64,000 bases of DNA from Chloranthus sessilifolius (Eukaryota; Streptophyta; Magnoliopsida; Chloranthales; Chloranthaceae): positions 103,107,097 to 103,171,096 of the forward strand of contig CM037590.1 of the NCBI GenBank assembly GCA_021018995.1, given 5' to 3'. The position numbers and the translations under genes are program-made. The notes beneath the pieces are model-generated. The model saw only the letters and a program-made list of their open reading frames with translations, ran no database searches and was not told the origin of the DNA. Shown here piece after piece: positions 1-10,479 of the stretch; positions within the stretch are counted from its first letter, which is position 1, and each line of letters opens with the position of its first letter.

Positions 1-825
1 TCTCAAGGCTCCAAAAACCCTAGGAATCCTTAGATATGAGATTACCTAATTGCTAAACCCATTTAGCTCTTAAGTAGCCTCCTAACCCACATTTTTCCTA
101 TAAATAGAGCCCCCCACCCCTTGGTTTAAGGGTTGAGAATTTTAGCCTAACAGAGAAAGAGCTTAAAGTGAGAAGATCTTTCTCCCTTTGGTGCACCATT
201 GCTCATACAAATTCCAGAATTCAAAAACCTCATTTCATGCCTTACCTTTCCTAAAAACCCTCTAGGTTAGGTGTATGCTATCCATTTGCCTCCCTTCTCT
301 ACCTCTTAGCTAGTAAGCCTTAGTGGTTAGAACCCCTCTTTCCACCATTCAAGCCTTCAAAAGCTCATCAAAAGCAAGCCACGCAAGGCTCTCCTACGGT
401 GCTACAAGGGCCCGAGGGCTCCGGCTCTCCCCTTTCTTCTCCTATCTCTTTTTTAGCTCTCCTTATCCTCCCATTTGTGCCATTACCACCAATTTTGGTA
501 GGAACGGAGGGCACAAATAGATTCTAAGCCCTTTGGGCAAGAGGAAGCCATTTTCTTTTTTTACTTTATTTTATTTTTTGGCCATAGTAGACACCGCTTA
601 CGAGCGGGTTGATCGGGTGCCTAACACCTTTCCGATCGATAACCGAAGCCCCTACCCAAGAGCCTTTGGTGTGGACCGGATTCAGAGTTATATTTTTAGT
701 ACTTCGGTGCTTATAAAAATGACATAGGTATCTCGGGACACCAAAAGCTCCGGGTGGCGACTCTATATTTTTTGCAAGTGAGCGCATCACCACGAAGGGA
801 TCGTCACGGATCCCACGGTTGCACA
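1..825 (+). mobile_element. Partial LTR of a TAT/Ogre-type Ty3/gypsy element
   Basis: This is the 3' part of an LTR whose start lies left of the window. It is the reverse complement of the LTRs at 35411-36988 and 56708-58326, with the same leader around the TATA box and the same end, GGTTGCACA, at 825. It therefore belongs to the same family as the large element further right, in the opposite orientation. Immediately after 825 the sequence becomes integrase of a different (Athila-like) element, so this LTR inserted into that element. Whether it is a solo LTR or the 3' end of a full copy cannot be told, because the left target duplication is outside the window. Confidence 0.85.
98..107 (+). 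promoter_or_regulatory. TATA box of the TAT-family LTR
   Basis: CTATAAATAG lies in the U3/R part of the LTR and is conserved on the minus strand in the two other LTRs of the family, at 36134-36143 and 57432-57441. It is the likely start of LTR-driven transcription, which would run rightward here. Confidence 0.6.
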
Positions 826-1338
826 ATGGGCTTATAGGACTGCCTATAAGACCCCCAAGGGATGTCCCCATTCAAGTAAGTGTATGGCAAGGCATGTCAT
901 TTGCTTGTTGAGTTGGAACATAGAGCATATTGGGCCATTAAAACATTAAATCCTGACTTAACCGCTGCTGGTGTGAACAGGAAATTGCAAATAGCTGAAC
1001 TTGAGGAGTTGAGGATGGAAGCATATTCAAATGCAAGGATTTACAAGGACAAAACCAAGGCTTTTCATGACAAGCACCTGCTGCGGAAAGAATTCAAAAC
1101 AGGTGCTAAGGTATGGTTATTCAATTCAAGATTGAAACTCTTTCCAGGCAAATTGCAGTCCAGATGGGATGGGCCTTACACAGTCTTACATGTTTCCCCA
1201 TCTGGAGCTGTAGAAATCAAGGATCCTAGAGATGGTAGGGCTATGAAAGTCAGTGGCCAAAGGTTAAAAATTTGTGTTGAAAAAATCTGTGCGCCTGAGG
1301 AGACCATTGATCTTCAGGACCCTCCAAGTTATACATGA
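826..1338 (+). CDS. Integrase C-terminal part of Athila-1
   Basis: The translated product contains an integrase end typical of Athila elements: the tract KVWLFNSRLKLFPGKLQSRW followed by DGPYTV and a region with VEIKDPRDG. In the family this domain follows the DDE core and helps bind the element ends during insertion. The same region occurs in Athila-2 near 16780-16960. The upstream integrase core is separated from it by the inserted TAT LTR. It is part of a fossil element. Confidence 0.75.
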
Positions 1339-1559
1339 TTTTAGTATGTATCATATGTACTATAGTTTGATTTTGTTTAGTCTTGTTTTGTTGCATTCAT
1401 TTATAATAAGATTGCTAAGATTAGGTCATCATCTCGATCTTGCCAATAATTCAGGGACCATGGGAGTGTGTAAATAATGAAAACATATTGAATGGAAGCA
1501 CAACAAAAGAGTTTGCTGAATGCTGAGGCTAAGCACTACATGAAAATGCAGTTTTAATG

Positions 1560-1900
1560 GACATTTGGGACCTGTTGATAAGTCATTTGAGGATTTCGGT
1601 AGGTCATTTGAGGATTTCGATAGGCAATGAGACTTATCGATAGGTGAAAACAACTTTTTGATAGGTTCAAAACGTTAGATAGACGCTTTCAATAGGATCC
1701 GGATACTTATCGAAAACCTATCGAAAGGATGAATCAGGAACTTCATGAACCTATCGATAGGAAGGATTGACCTGTCGAAGTATTCCATCTGCATGCTATA
1801 CTTCTATAGCATTCGATAAGATGCTTTGACCTATCAAAATCATTCAATTTATCCTATCGAAATCACTCAGCTCATCCTATCGAACTCATTTTTCATCCTT
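1560..1900 (+). repeat. Cluster of CCTATCGATAGG-like palindromes after integrase (Athila-1)
   Basis: About ten copies of a short motif built on TATCGATA occur here, as full palindromes (TTATCGATAGGT, CTATCGATAGG) or as halves in either orientation (CCTATCGAAA, TTCGATAGG). The same motif is densely repeated in this element's LTR at 5425-5815. It is rare elsewhere in the window. Confidence 0.8.
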
Positions 1901-2061
1901 TATAAACCTATCATTAGGTCAGTCTCCTCCATTCAACACCTGTTCCCGCCAACCCCATCATGCTTGATTCTCTCATGCAAATTCTCTCTCTACTACAGTC
2001 CATTCAATCCCCGTTGACCACCAGCACCAACAACCAACCCCTCATGAGCTCCTGCCTTTAA

Positions 2062-3376
2062 TCCATTCAGTCCACCCTCACTCCATCATCTCCAACTCCC
2101 CAACCTCCTCACACTTCCCCTCTATCCCCTGTTCTGACACCTCTTCATTTATCTCCTCCATCTTCCCCCATAGTTCCACCCCCCACAGCTGCTACCCAGT
2201 CTACGGAGGTAGCAGCTCCACCTTTTCCCATACCTACTTCATCACCATCATTTACTCTTTCCTCCCCAGTAGGAGTAGCTACTGCAGCTGCTGGGTCACC
2301 TACCACCCAACCTCCCACTCTCCCTACACCTGTCTCCCAAGATGCCTCCACCCAAACTGATCCATGTGAGGAACTGTTTTTCTCCATCCCCTCCTCTTCT
2401 TCCACTCCACCCCCTTCTTTGCCCATTATTCTCAGGTCCCCCATCTACGTTCCCCCTTACCTCACCCTGATATATGCAATGAGAGACAACCCCTCCATTC
2501 GTCGGGATGTCTTGAGTGGTATGGCTTCCCTCCGAGCTTCCCTGGAAGTCTCCTATGAGGAGTGGATTGCTTTCATGGAATTGGAGCAACGAATCCAGCT
2601 CTGGGATATCTCTCAGGGGTGGAAGGAAATCCTAACTCGTTATGAGTTCACCAAACTTCTTGCTGAGGCTCAGACTTGCATTGCCGAGTATGAGAAAAAG
2701 CATGTTGAGCTTCTCCAGAAAAAATTAGCCAATGCTCAGGAGATACTCAAGGCCACAAAGAAACTCTCTGAGTCAAACATGTTTTACGCAGCGAAGAAAA
2801 TAGATATTCTAGAGAAGAATAGCTTCATTGACTTCTCAACCATTTCAACCTACCCCTCTTACTACAGCTCCACCCCCCAACCCTCCTACCACTCAACCTA
2901 CTCCTACCCCACCTGTAGATGTTCCCTCCCCTCCAGCCCAAGATCTTCCTATAGCTAATCCTTCCCCCCCACTCCCTAAGAGGACTTATACAAAGAGAAA
3001 AGTTACTACCAAGAGATCTGTATCCTTTGCTTCTGCTCACAATAAAGGGAAGGAACCTATTACCCAGTCTGAAGAGGTAGCAACCACCAAGCCCCCACCC
3101 CCACATGACACCTCCTCCACCTTACTCACAAAGGAGGAAAGAAGGAAAGCTGCTGCTGCCCTTGGCCTCGATCCTACTATCATTTTCCCCTATGATTCTG
3201 ATTCTGATTCCCTTGCTGCTTCTACCAAGAAAGATAAGAGCTCTGCTGCCCATTCTGAGGAAGCCCCCAAGCTGTCCACTAAGCAGTCCCCACCTAACAG
3301 ACAAGTTCCTTTATCCAAGGATGATTTGAAAATTTTGGTAGATTTGTATGATTGGCCTGATGATGCTTGTACATAA
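2062..3376 (+). CDS. Extra ORF region of Athila-1, product unknown
   Basis: This region lies downstream of integrase and has long open stretches on the + strand. The product begins with about 115 residues rich in Pro, Ser and Thr. A segment of about 130 residues follows with aromatic and charged positions (it includes YEEWIAFMELEQRIQLW) and a probable coiled coil (CIAEYEKKHVELLQKKLAN). The last part is Pro-rich, then basic (KRTYTKRKVTTKRS), and ends with an acidic serine run (DSDSDS) and a Trp-Pro-Asp-Asp tail. I do not recognise the family. Athila elements often have an env-like ORF here, but I see no membrane-spanning stretch. A nuclear DNA- or RNA-binding role would fit the basic and acidic tracts but is inference. 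The region is broken, with about one to three breaks. Confidence 0.5.
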
Positions 3377-5133
3377 ATATAGTTTAGAATTTTTTGTTTT
3401 CTCTTCCTACTTTGGATCATGTACATATTTTAGATTATAATAATAATTTCTTTTCTGTGTTATGATATTCTTTATGCTTATTCTTCTGTCCGTTCTTCAT
3501 ATACCCTGTTCATTGCTATCATGCTCTCTCAATAGTGAGGACACTGTTTAGTTTAGGTTTGGGGGTATGGCAGGTGTGCCAATGAAATGAGTTAATGCTA
3601 GTGCAGCTATGTTGAAAAAAAAAAAAAAGTTTTTGAAAATAAAGTAATTTCCCACCTGATTTTTTTTTAAAAAGAGGAAATTAAAATTTTTTTTAAATCG
3701 AAATGAGCTGTAGTTTTAACATTTTTCATGAAGCAAATGTCAAGAATTTTCAAAAAAAAAAAAATTGATGTTTAGTAAACTTGAAATGAGAGAAAACTGT
3801 GAGGATACCCCCAAGAAAATTTGATGGAAGGCCGTGACCAGTGAGATTTGGGCCTGAAAAATTTTCCTTGAAGAGTGTCTTGGCAATTTTTCTGCTCTAA
3901 GGACTGATTGGATCTAGTTTCGATCACTAGAAGTTAGGCAAATCCAAGTTGAAACAGATTGACAACATTCTTGACATTGAGGACATGAAGTAAGGCCATC
4001 CTTTGGTCAGTTGGAGCCTAAAAATTTCCCACCTTTGAATTGCCCTTAATACACACCTCTTGAGCTTTGAAAATCCCAATTTTCTTTGATGAAAACTAGA
4101 ATATTTGAACCCCAAACCTTTTGACCTGTTTCAGTTCGCCCTCAATCTGAGAAATCAGGAAAAAGGAGGAGAAATGGGGATAGAGGAACAAGGTTCGATG
4201 ATTGGTTAAAAAAGAAGGAAGCACATTTGGTGGTGTTGTGGCATTCTAGTCCGTAAAAATAAAAAAGAAAAAAAAAAAGAGAAGTCACTTCATTTAAAAA
4301 TCTATAAGAAGATAAGAAGCTGATGAAGCTTATCACTTCAAGTCTGCAAATTCAAAAAGAAAATGAAGATTTGCTGAAATGAAGATGGTGTACATGTCAC
4401 CTCCTCACTTTTACTGATTTATCAAATTTGAATCCTATTATACCCTTTATTCTTTTACAAATTTCACCCATAAGCCACATTACAACCCAATAAAAAGACC
4501 TTACTGATCTGAAATAGATTGAGTTGTCATCTGGAGATGAGGATTTGTTTGATCTATGGTGAAAAAAATTAGAAAATTTCAGAAATTAGAGCACTGCCTA
4601 TTCTCATGCTTGCAGTCCTATTTGAGGGCTATAACTGCTCTTGAGCTGTGTGAAATGATGCACTCTTCTATTTTTATTGTGAATGACAGCCTCGATAAGA
4701 TTTGGGTATGAAATCAAATTTGATTGGGGCATTATCAAAACAGAATTCTCAAATTAAAAGTGAGCTCTGCATCAATTTTCTGACACAATGCCTTGACATG
4801 AACTGACTGATAATGAAGGAATGATAACAGAATTTCAGGTTTTAAACTGATGATTTTTCTGCTGAAAGCCCTCTAGAATTGAATGCACTTGGTGTGGAAT
4901 TTATTTTATCTCACTTAAGCTCTGTTTTAGCATGTTGTACTAGTACTAACTGATTTTATTGGAGAAGTTTGTATGTACCTTCACTAAAAACCCTCAGGAG
5001 ACTTCACTCCTCCACTAGGGATCACCTAGGGGTTTAAAAGGCTTGATGCATATGCTAAATGCATCTGTGCTCCCTACAAAAGTGGCATTTAAGTTTTCTC
5101 TATCTTTCCTTTGCTTAGGGATTAGCAAAGCTT
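3377..5133 (+). other. 3' untranslated region of Athila-1
   Basis: No gene is seen here. The stretch contains A- and T-runs and many blocks shared with Athila-2 at 17868-19426, such as the tract GTTTGGGGGTATGGCAGG at 3557 and 17874. It ends in the polypurine tract before the 3' LTR. The long conserved noncoding 3' region is a family feature. Confidence 0.65.
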
Positions 5134-5146
5134 AGGTTTGGGGCTA
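5134..5146 (+). promoter_or_regulatory. Polypurine tract of Athila-1
   Basis: AGGTTTGGGGCTA lies directly before the LTR start TGTTAAG. It matches the tract AGGTTTGGGGGTG at 19427-19439 of Athila-2, which primes plus-strand synthesis in this family. Confidence 0.6.
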
Positions 5147-5424
5147 TGTTAAGCAGTAAAAAATGCCATTTTTCACTCTTTAACCTGACCTTTGATAGAC
5201 CTATGAATAGACTAATAAGTGCTTGTTGAGCATGTTTTGTAGATAGCAGTAATAAGCAGTCGTAGTACAGAAATCCACCCTAAAGTGATCCACAAGAAGG
5301 TCCATCTCTCACCATAGCTCTGACCCAACTATGGCATACAGAAGGGCCCCACACCAATGCCCACTTGAGGTAGGCAGCAACAGCAAAGCAGTGTTGGAAA
5401 AAAAAAGGGAAAGAGAGGCTGAAA

Positions 5425-5815
5425 ATAACCTATCGATAGGTTATTACAACCTATCGATAGGATCTGAAGGCTAAAAAAAGGAAGAAATTGTGAAGATGGG
5501 GAGAATTCGATAGGATCCAGAACCTTTCGTGCTGTCGGAAACAACAAGGGAGCATCCTATCGAATGGTCACCTGAGCTTGAACAGAACCTATCGAAAAGT
5601 TTGAGAACCTATCGAAATCAATTGCGCAAGAGCTCAACCTGTCGAAAGGATCCTTCAACCTATCGAAAGCATCAAATGAAGGCTGCAGATGCTGAAGCTC
5701 TAATTGCAGGATTCAACCTATCGAAACCTTTCGATAGGATCCTGAATCCTAGTGAAAGGACCAAAGTACTTGAATTCAACCTATCGAAAGCCTCTTCAAC
5801 CTATCGAAATCGATC
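5425..5815 (+). repeat. LTR cluster of CCTATCGATAGG / CCTATCGAAAGG motifs
   Basis: More than fifteen copies of CCTATCGAWAGG and its halves occur in under 400 bp, mostly as AACCTATCGAAA. Two full palindromes follow each other at about a 20-bp distance near 5430-5460. Both orientations occur. The motif is the same as in the cluster after integrase at 1560-1900. Confidence 0.8.
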
Positions 5816-6540
5816 TAAACACTTCCCAGAAAAGCTGTTGTGCACACGCGGTGAGTTGGTGACCTGCTGCACACAAATCGAGGTACCTTGGTGACCGGCA
5901 CGAGGCTTCCAGAAGTGCCCTAGGAAACCCTAACCGATCCACGTGCTCTCCCCCAACTCTAACGAACTAAGGAGCCTTCTAGAATGGGAACAAAGGCGGG
6001 AATAACAGGATTATTCTGAAAGCTGTAATTGGCGGGAAAAACTAGATCTGAGGCTGAAGGAGAAAGCTATAAGAAGAGAGGAAGCCGTCTAAAAAAGGGG
6101 ATCAATTCTGAAAACCAGAGCTTGCAGCGAAATTCTATAATTCTTTCCTTTAGTCCAACTATGGTTGGCTAATTTCTTGAGAGCAGCAAAGGGTGAGGTC
6201 AAATATGTAATTAGGGAGAGCTGAGAGTGTTATTGAGGGTTAGATGATGCACATACTGCAAATCTGAGGACATTTCATTGTATGGTCAATTTAATTCAAT
6301 GTAATGTTGGTTTAATTGTTATAATTAGATCTATATTTCCTTTGGTTTTATTTGGTGCTCGATTGGCTTTGTGTAGATGAGAATAGCTCACCCACTTTAC
6401 TGGTAGACCTCTTGGATGCCATTTGATCTCCCTATATCTGATGCTCCTGTAATTTCCTGTGTCTGTGGCCCGGTAATTGCAACATTCGCAGTGGTTATAA
6501 TGCTCTAATTGAAACCTTCGATTTAAAGGAAATCCCTAGG

Positions 6541-6683
6541 ATGATCTGTGACCATTAAAGTGGATAGATCATAGCCTTAAGATTAATTCAAACCTTTGGT
6601 CTAAATTAGATACTTCTACTTTAAGCTTTTGATTTGGAGGAAGCCTATAGGATGATCTGTGACCATTAAAGTGGACAGATCAT
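6541..6683 (+). repeat. Two copies of a conserved Athila LTR hairpin
   Basis: The inverted repeat ATGATCTG...CAGATCAT encloses about 16 bases containing TGACCATT. It occurs at 6541-6572 and 6652-6683 in this LTR and once in each LTR of Athila-2 (11851-11878 and 20787-20817). It is thus kept between otherwise diverged Athila families. Confidence 0.6.
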
Positions 6684-7208
6684 ACCCTTAAGACCAGTTC
6701 AAGCCTCTGGTTTAGAGTAGATTCTTCTACCTTGTAGCTGTGCCTATGGCCAGATGAGGGATTGGTGTACTCTAAACTCTGTGTAACCCTAGCAGCTCAA
6801 CCTAATTGCAGCAAGACCAAACTCCAAGCTGCTTCTCCCCATTTTCTGTGTTTAATTCCCCTTCACTGCAAGATCTGTACTCTGGATTGAATCCTAACAT
6901 CCATTTCTGCAATCTTACTTATTTTTTTTTGTAGTTTAATTTAGAAGTGACAACCCCTTAAACCTCTCTTCTTTCTTTTACTGTTTTAGCATTAGGAAGG
7001 GTGCCATATCCACCACAGATCTAAAGATTTGCCTAATTTTCAGCCACATTTCCCTGTGGACATACCCTTACTTTCTTTCAAAACTTGTTACAATAGGCCC
7101 TGAATATTTGTAGGACTGTGTCTGAGCCTGCCTTGGTATGTGCTACCTATAGACTCTTTAATTGGCTGATTTTAAACCCCTTTTTGAACACAAAGTAGGA
7201 TCCCAACA

Positions 7209-7768
7209 AGTTTTTACACAAGCGCAAAATGAAAATTATAGCTAAGCGATAGGATCATTCCCACGAGGAAGTGTTTTATCTTTTTGCATATTTCTATTTT
7301 AAAAACTTATATTTATCTTTTAGATCCTAAACTACTGGAGAAATATAAAAAAAATAATGATTTCTTAAACTAATTACAGAAAATAAATCCTAATCTTCAA
7401 ATTTTTGGATTCTGGTTGTCAATCAGTTTCCTTATGTTCTCATATATTTATGAATTTAAAATACCGTTATACTATATCTCAGTCTTCCAGAATTTGGGCG
7501 TCAATCAAAAACTAAAATCCTTCAATATAGATTTATAGTAATCTTTAATCTACCAGAAATTTGGGTGTCAATCAAACTCCAGAAAATCAAAGATGGAAAA
7601 TAAAAACCATTACACTAATCTACAAACCTCAACCTGATCAGTCATCATTTCAAATCAAAATTTGGAGATGTTTACAAAGTAGTAAATTGCAATAAAAATA
7701 AATCTAAACTAGAAAGTAATAAAAATTATATCTTTCAGCCCTCAGCTGCAGTCGTCAATTGTTTCTGA
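7209..7768. other. AT-rich spacer between Athila-1 and the CACTA end
   Basis: No open reading frame of note and no recognised repeat. The stretch contains two diverged blocks related to TTTGGGTGTCAATCAAA (7490-7580) and is probably an old, unclassified repeat. Confidence 0.3.
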
Positions 7769-8390
7769 CACTACGTGAAAATTGAAAAAAAACAACGGCC
7801 CAAAACCGTTGTAAATTTCAAAAATAACGGTTTTGAGCCGTGGTAACGACCGTTGTTTATAGAGCAGTGGTTTTGCTAAACAACGGCCTAGAACCATTGT
7901 TTATTTACGTCATAAACAACGGCTCATGTCCGTTGCCAAATTACAACGGTTGTGAGCCGTTGTTTATTACAGAAAAGGGTTGTTATTTTTCTGCCTAAAC
8001 CACGGTCTAAGTCAGTGGTATATGTCCGTTGCAAACGTACAACGGTTGTGAGCCGTTGTTCCTTGCAGAAAAGTGTTGTTATTTTTCTGCCTAAACCACG
8101 GTCTAAGTCAGTGGTATATGTCCGTTGCAAATGTACAACGGTTGTGAACCGTTGGTCCTTGCAGAAAAGTGTTATTATTTTTCTGCCAAAACTATGACCT
8201 ACGTCAGTGGTATATGTCTGTTGCAAAGGTACAACGGTTTGTAGCCGTTGTTCTCTATAGAAAAGGATTGTTATTTTTCTACAAACCACGGTCTAAGTCA
8301 TTGGTATATATCCGTTACAAAAGTACAACGGTTTTGAGCCGTTGTTAATTTAGTATAAAAACAACAGTTATGGACCGTTGTTTTTCTTAA
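7769..8390 (+). repeat. CACTA left terminus with subterminal repeats
   Basis: After the terminal CACTACGTGAA come many copies of the inverted pair AACGGTT / AGCCGTT. From about 7924 to 8350 they are organised in a tandem repeat of about 95 bp with about five units. Each unit has ACAACGGTTGTGAGCCGTTG, a CCACGGTCTAAGTCAGTGG block (itself an inverted repeat) and TTGTTATTTTTCTGC. In CACTA elements such repeats bind the transposase. Confidence 0.8.
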
Positions 8391-8717
8391 ATTTTTTTTT
8401 TTTTTTTAAATGCATAGCTTCTATTTTTGTTTTTGTAATTGGAACCTGTTATAACTATTGTATCAATCACATATCACCCTAGAAGGGAAAAAAAGCATAC
8501 TTTATTCAACTGAATAAAAAATAATAAGTCAAATAAAATTAATTTAAAATCAGAAAACTGTGGTGCGAATATTGCTTGCTGTTGGTGCAATGGGAAATGT
8601 AAACGCACAAAAACATATAGTAATTTACAGTTCCTTAGAAATTCAGACAGTTAAAGAATCAACACTTTCCTAAATTATTTTACAGATCAAATGTAAACTA
8701 ATTCTTTTTTATAGCTA

Positions 8718-8900
8718 TTAAATTTGGTAAGCAACTTCGGAAACATGCAGCCGATTTGAGCAAGCAAACACTTCCATCTTCAACAGCAATATCGGCACCA
8801 TGCATCGAGGAGTCAATAAACATGGTCCAGCCAGATTCACTGCTACTTCTTGCATTATATTATGAGCCTTCTTCGTAACAGTATCTAATCCTCCCATGAT
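8718..8900 (-). pseudogene. Exon-like fragment of unknown host gene
   Basis: On the minus strand a good acceptor (TTTAATATTACAG) precedes an open stretch starting near 8900 that includes GLDTVTKKAHNIMQ. A second frame in the same stretch reads SSMHGADIAVEDGSVCLLKS. That second reading looks more protein-like, so the fragment is probably frameshifted after about 40 codons. I do not recognise the family. It lies 150 bp from the neprosin-like exon in the same orientation and may be from the same or another captured gene. Confidence 0.35.
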
Positions 8901-9048
8901 CTGTAATATTAAACATATGAAAGACATCACAAAAAATGAATATTATAAACAAAGGCTAATCAAACTTTCGTCTCAACTTATTAATTCCTAGCAAAACAGT
9001 TATAATCCTTATTACTTCAACAATGAAGAGAAAAAAAAATTACCTGAA

Positions 9049-9132
9049 TTTTGTAATCCTTAAGCAAAGGATGATCCAAAGCAAGTTGCTTGTTGATATC
9101 CATGCAATCAATGATATCTCCATTCTCTGTCT
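9049..9132 (-). pseudogene. Neprosin-like activation-peptide exon fragment
   Basis: The minus strand encodes TENGDIIDCMDINKQLALDH then PLLKDYKIQ. This matches the conserved core of the neprosin activation peptide domain (formerly DUF4409) of plant neprosin-type peptidases, where D-G-D-I-I-D-C and D-H-P-L-L-K are hallmarks. It is preceded by an acceptor (TTTATTGCAG) and ends in CAG followed by GTAATT, a normal donor at the position after KIQ. No peptidase domain was recognised nearby, so this is one captured exon, not a gene. It lies within the CACTA element in the same orientation as the other captured fragments. Confidence 0.65.
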
Positions 9133-9139
9133 GCAATAA

Positions 9140-10474
9140 ATCGCATACAACACTTATTAAAGCATGTATTATGGAAGCCTGAACCCCCAGAATACCCTTC
9201 TCATCCATCAAAAAATTACAAAATCCCAAAACCCAAAATCTTAAGAAAGATAACAACTTAGCAAGAGTGGAATTTGTATGAAAAGAATCACACTTTTCTT
9301 TCCTAAAGAAAGATGAAATATGGAATAGAGTTCCTATATTTGTGAAAGAATTACTAAGGTCCCTTTTCTCCAATTTCTGCCCTCTTAAATTTCTTCCAGA
9401 TTAATGCCTGACAATACACCATTGTGAGGCATTAATTTGATTCCTGGACAATAAAGTTCACATATTTTGTTGTAAATCTTTCCTGGATAATAAACTGTAC
9501 AAGCAGTTTGATTCCAACCAATACTTGACCATAGATGCTAAATTGTAAGGTTCAAAAATTAAGAGATGCAAAAAAACCAATTTTCTGGTATTGACATGCC
9601 AAAACCATTTTCTGGTCTCTCTCAAGAAATCAAACCAATCATGTTTTGGACGGAAGCACAAGTCAATTAACTATTTGACCAAGGCTTTGTGCAAATCAAA
9701 CTTTGCCCCCTGATAAAAAATGTGGTCATTCATACATTCAAACAGGTCTTCCATGCCATCACAAAGAACAAGAAAACTAAAAACTGATTCCACCAACAAA
9801 CAATAAATCATCTTAAGAAGCAAAAAATAAAGAAGAATTCAACAGCAGGATCTATGAGTTTGATCACAAAACCATCGACATAAGGAACTATGAACCCAAA
9901 TCCAAATACCCAAAAACAGAAAAAAATCGACATGACAACAAAGACCAAAGAAACTATACCTATATTTTCAGAAACCATAAATCAAGCTGTCTGGAATAGC
10001 TGAAAACCATATCCCTTGTTCTCCATATTCAGTGGGCTTTGTGCAAATCAAACACAACTAGAGAATCATAAGCTCTAGCTGCTTCTTCTAGCTGCAAATC
10101 AAACACAACTAAAGACTTAATAACGAGGAGATAAAAGTGACTATAAACAAAACCCTAAAGCCCAAATCTATAAGCGTGATTGGCCTGCCTCCGGACTGAT
10201 ACAGTATCAATATCGATATCGGCCAAATACTGAGGGATATAGATTTTTTGTTTTTTGGCTGAAAAATAAAAAATAAAAAAATAAAAAAAATCTAGAAAAT
10301 CAGAAGAAGAAAAAACGAATTAGAACATTATTTTCACCTAATTTACCTTTTTTGAAGTGTATACATACAACATTATTATATTTATAAACGTATAATAAAA
10401 AAATCTGACATGGACGAATGAAAATAAAAAATAATATTTTGAAAGTGGTAAATTTAATACACAAGTCACGACTA
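9140..10474. other. CACTA interior, left part, no further gene recognised
   Basis: Short open frames occur here but none resembles a known protein. A block with GATATCGGCC lies at 10205-10230, related to blocks at 21520-21590 and 23440-23665. The stretch ends at the ATGAC target duplication of Athila-2. Confidence 0.3.
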
Positions 10475-10479
10475 ATGAC

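Larger units (their letters stand above)
826..7208 (+). mobile_element. Athila-like Ty3/gypsy element (Athila-1), 3' part
   Basis: This holds the integrase C-terminal part, an extra ORF region, a long 3' untranslated region and a complete 3' LTR, all on the + strand. The gag, protease, RT and most of the integrase lie left of the window beyond the LTR at 1-825. The order, the LTR start TGTTAAG and the sequence before it match the second Athila element at 10480-21337, but the two are different families: their reiterated motifs differ and the LTRs are only partly alike. The element is broken, by the inserted LTR and by a few breaks in its coding parts. Confidence 0.8.
5147..7208 (+). repeat. 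3' LTR of Athila-1
   Basis: The LTR begins TGTTAAGCAG and ends GGATCCCAACA, about 2.06 kb. The 5' LTR is outside the window, so age cannot be estimated. Its U3 part is packed with CCTATCGAAAGG-type motifs (5425-5815). Its 3' half has a tandem duplication of about 110 bp (about 6520-6730), each copy holding a conserved hairpin. The right target duplication cannot be confirmed, since the left side lies outside the window. Confidence 0.75.

Noticed and set aside
2062-3376. Envelope gene in Athila-1
   Set aside because: No signal peptide or membrane-spanning segment is visible; composition is Pro/Ser-rich with coiled coil and charged tracts.
7924-8289. 121-codon and 81-codon open frames on both strands
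   Set aside because: They are produced by the CACTA subterminal tandem repeat (unit about 95 bp) and encode only its translation.
9049-9132. A working neprosin-type peptidase gene
   Set aside because: Only one exon of the activation peptide is present and no peptidase domain was found nearby.
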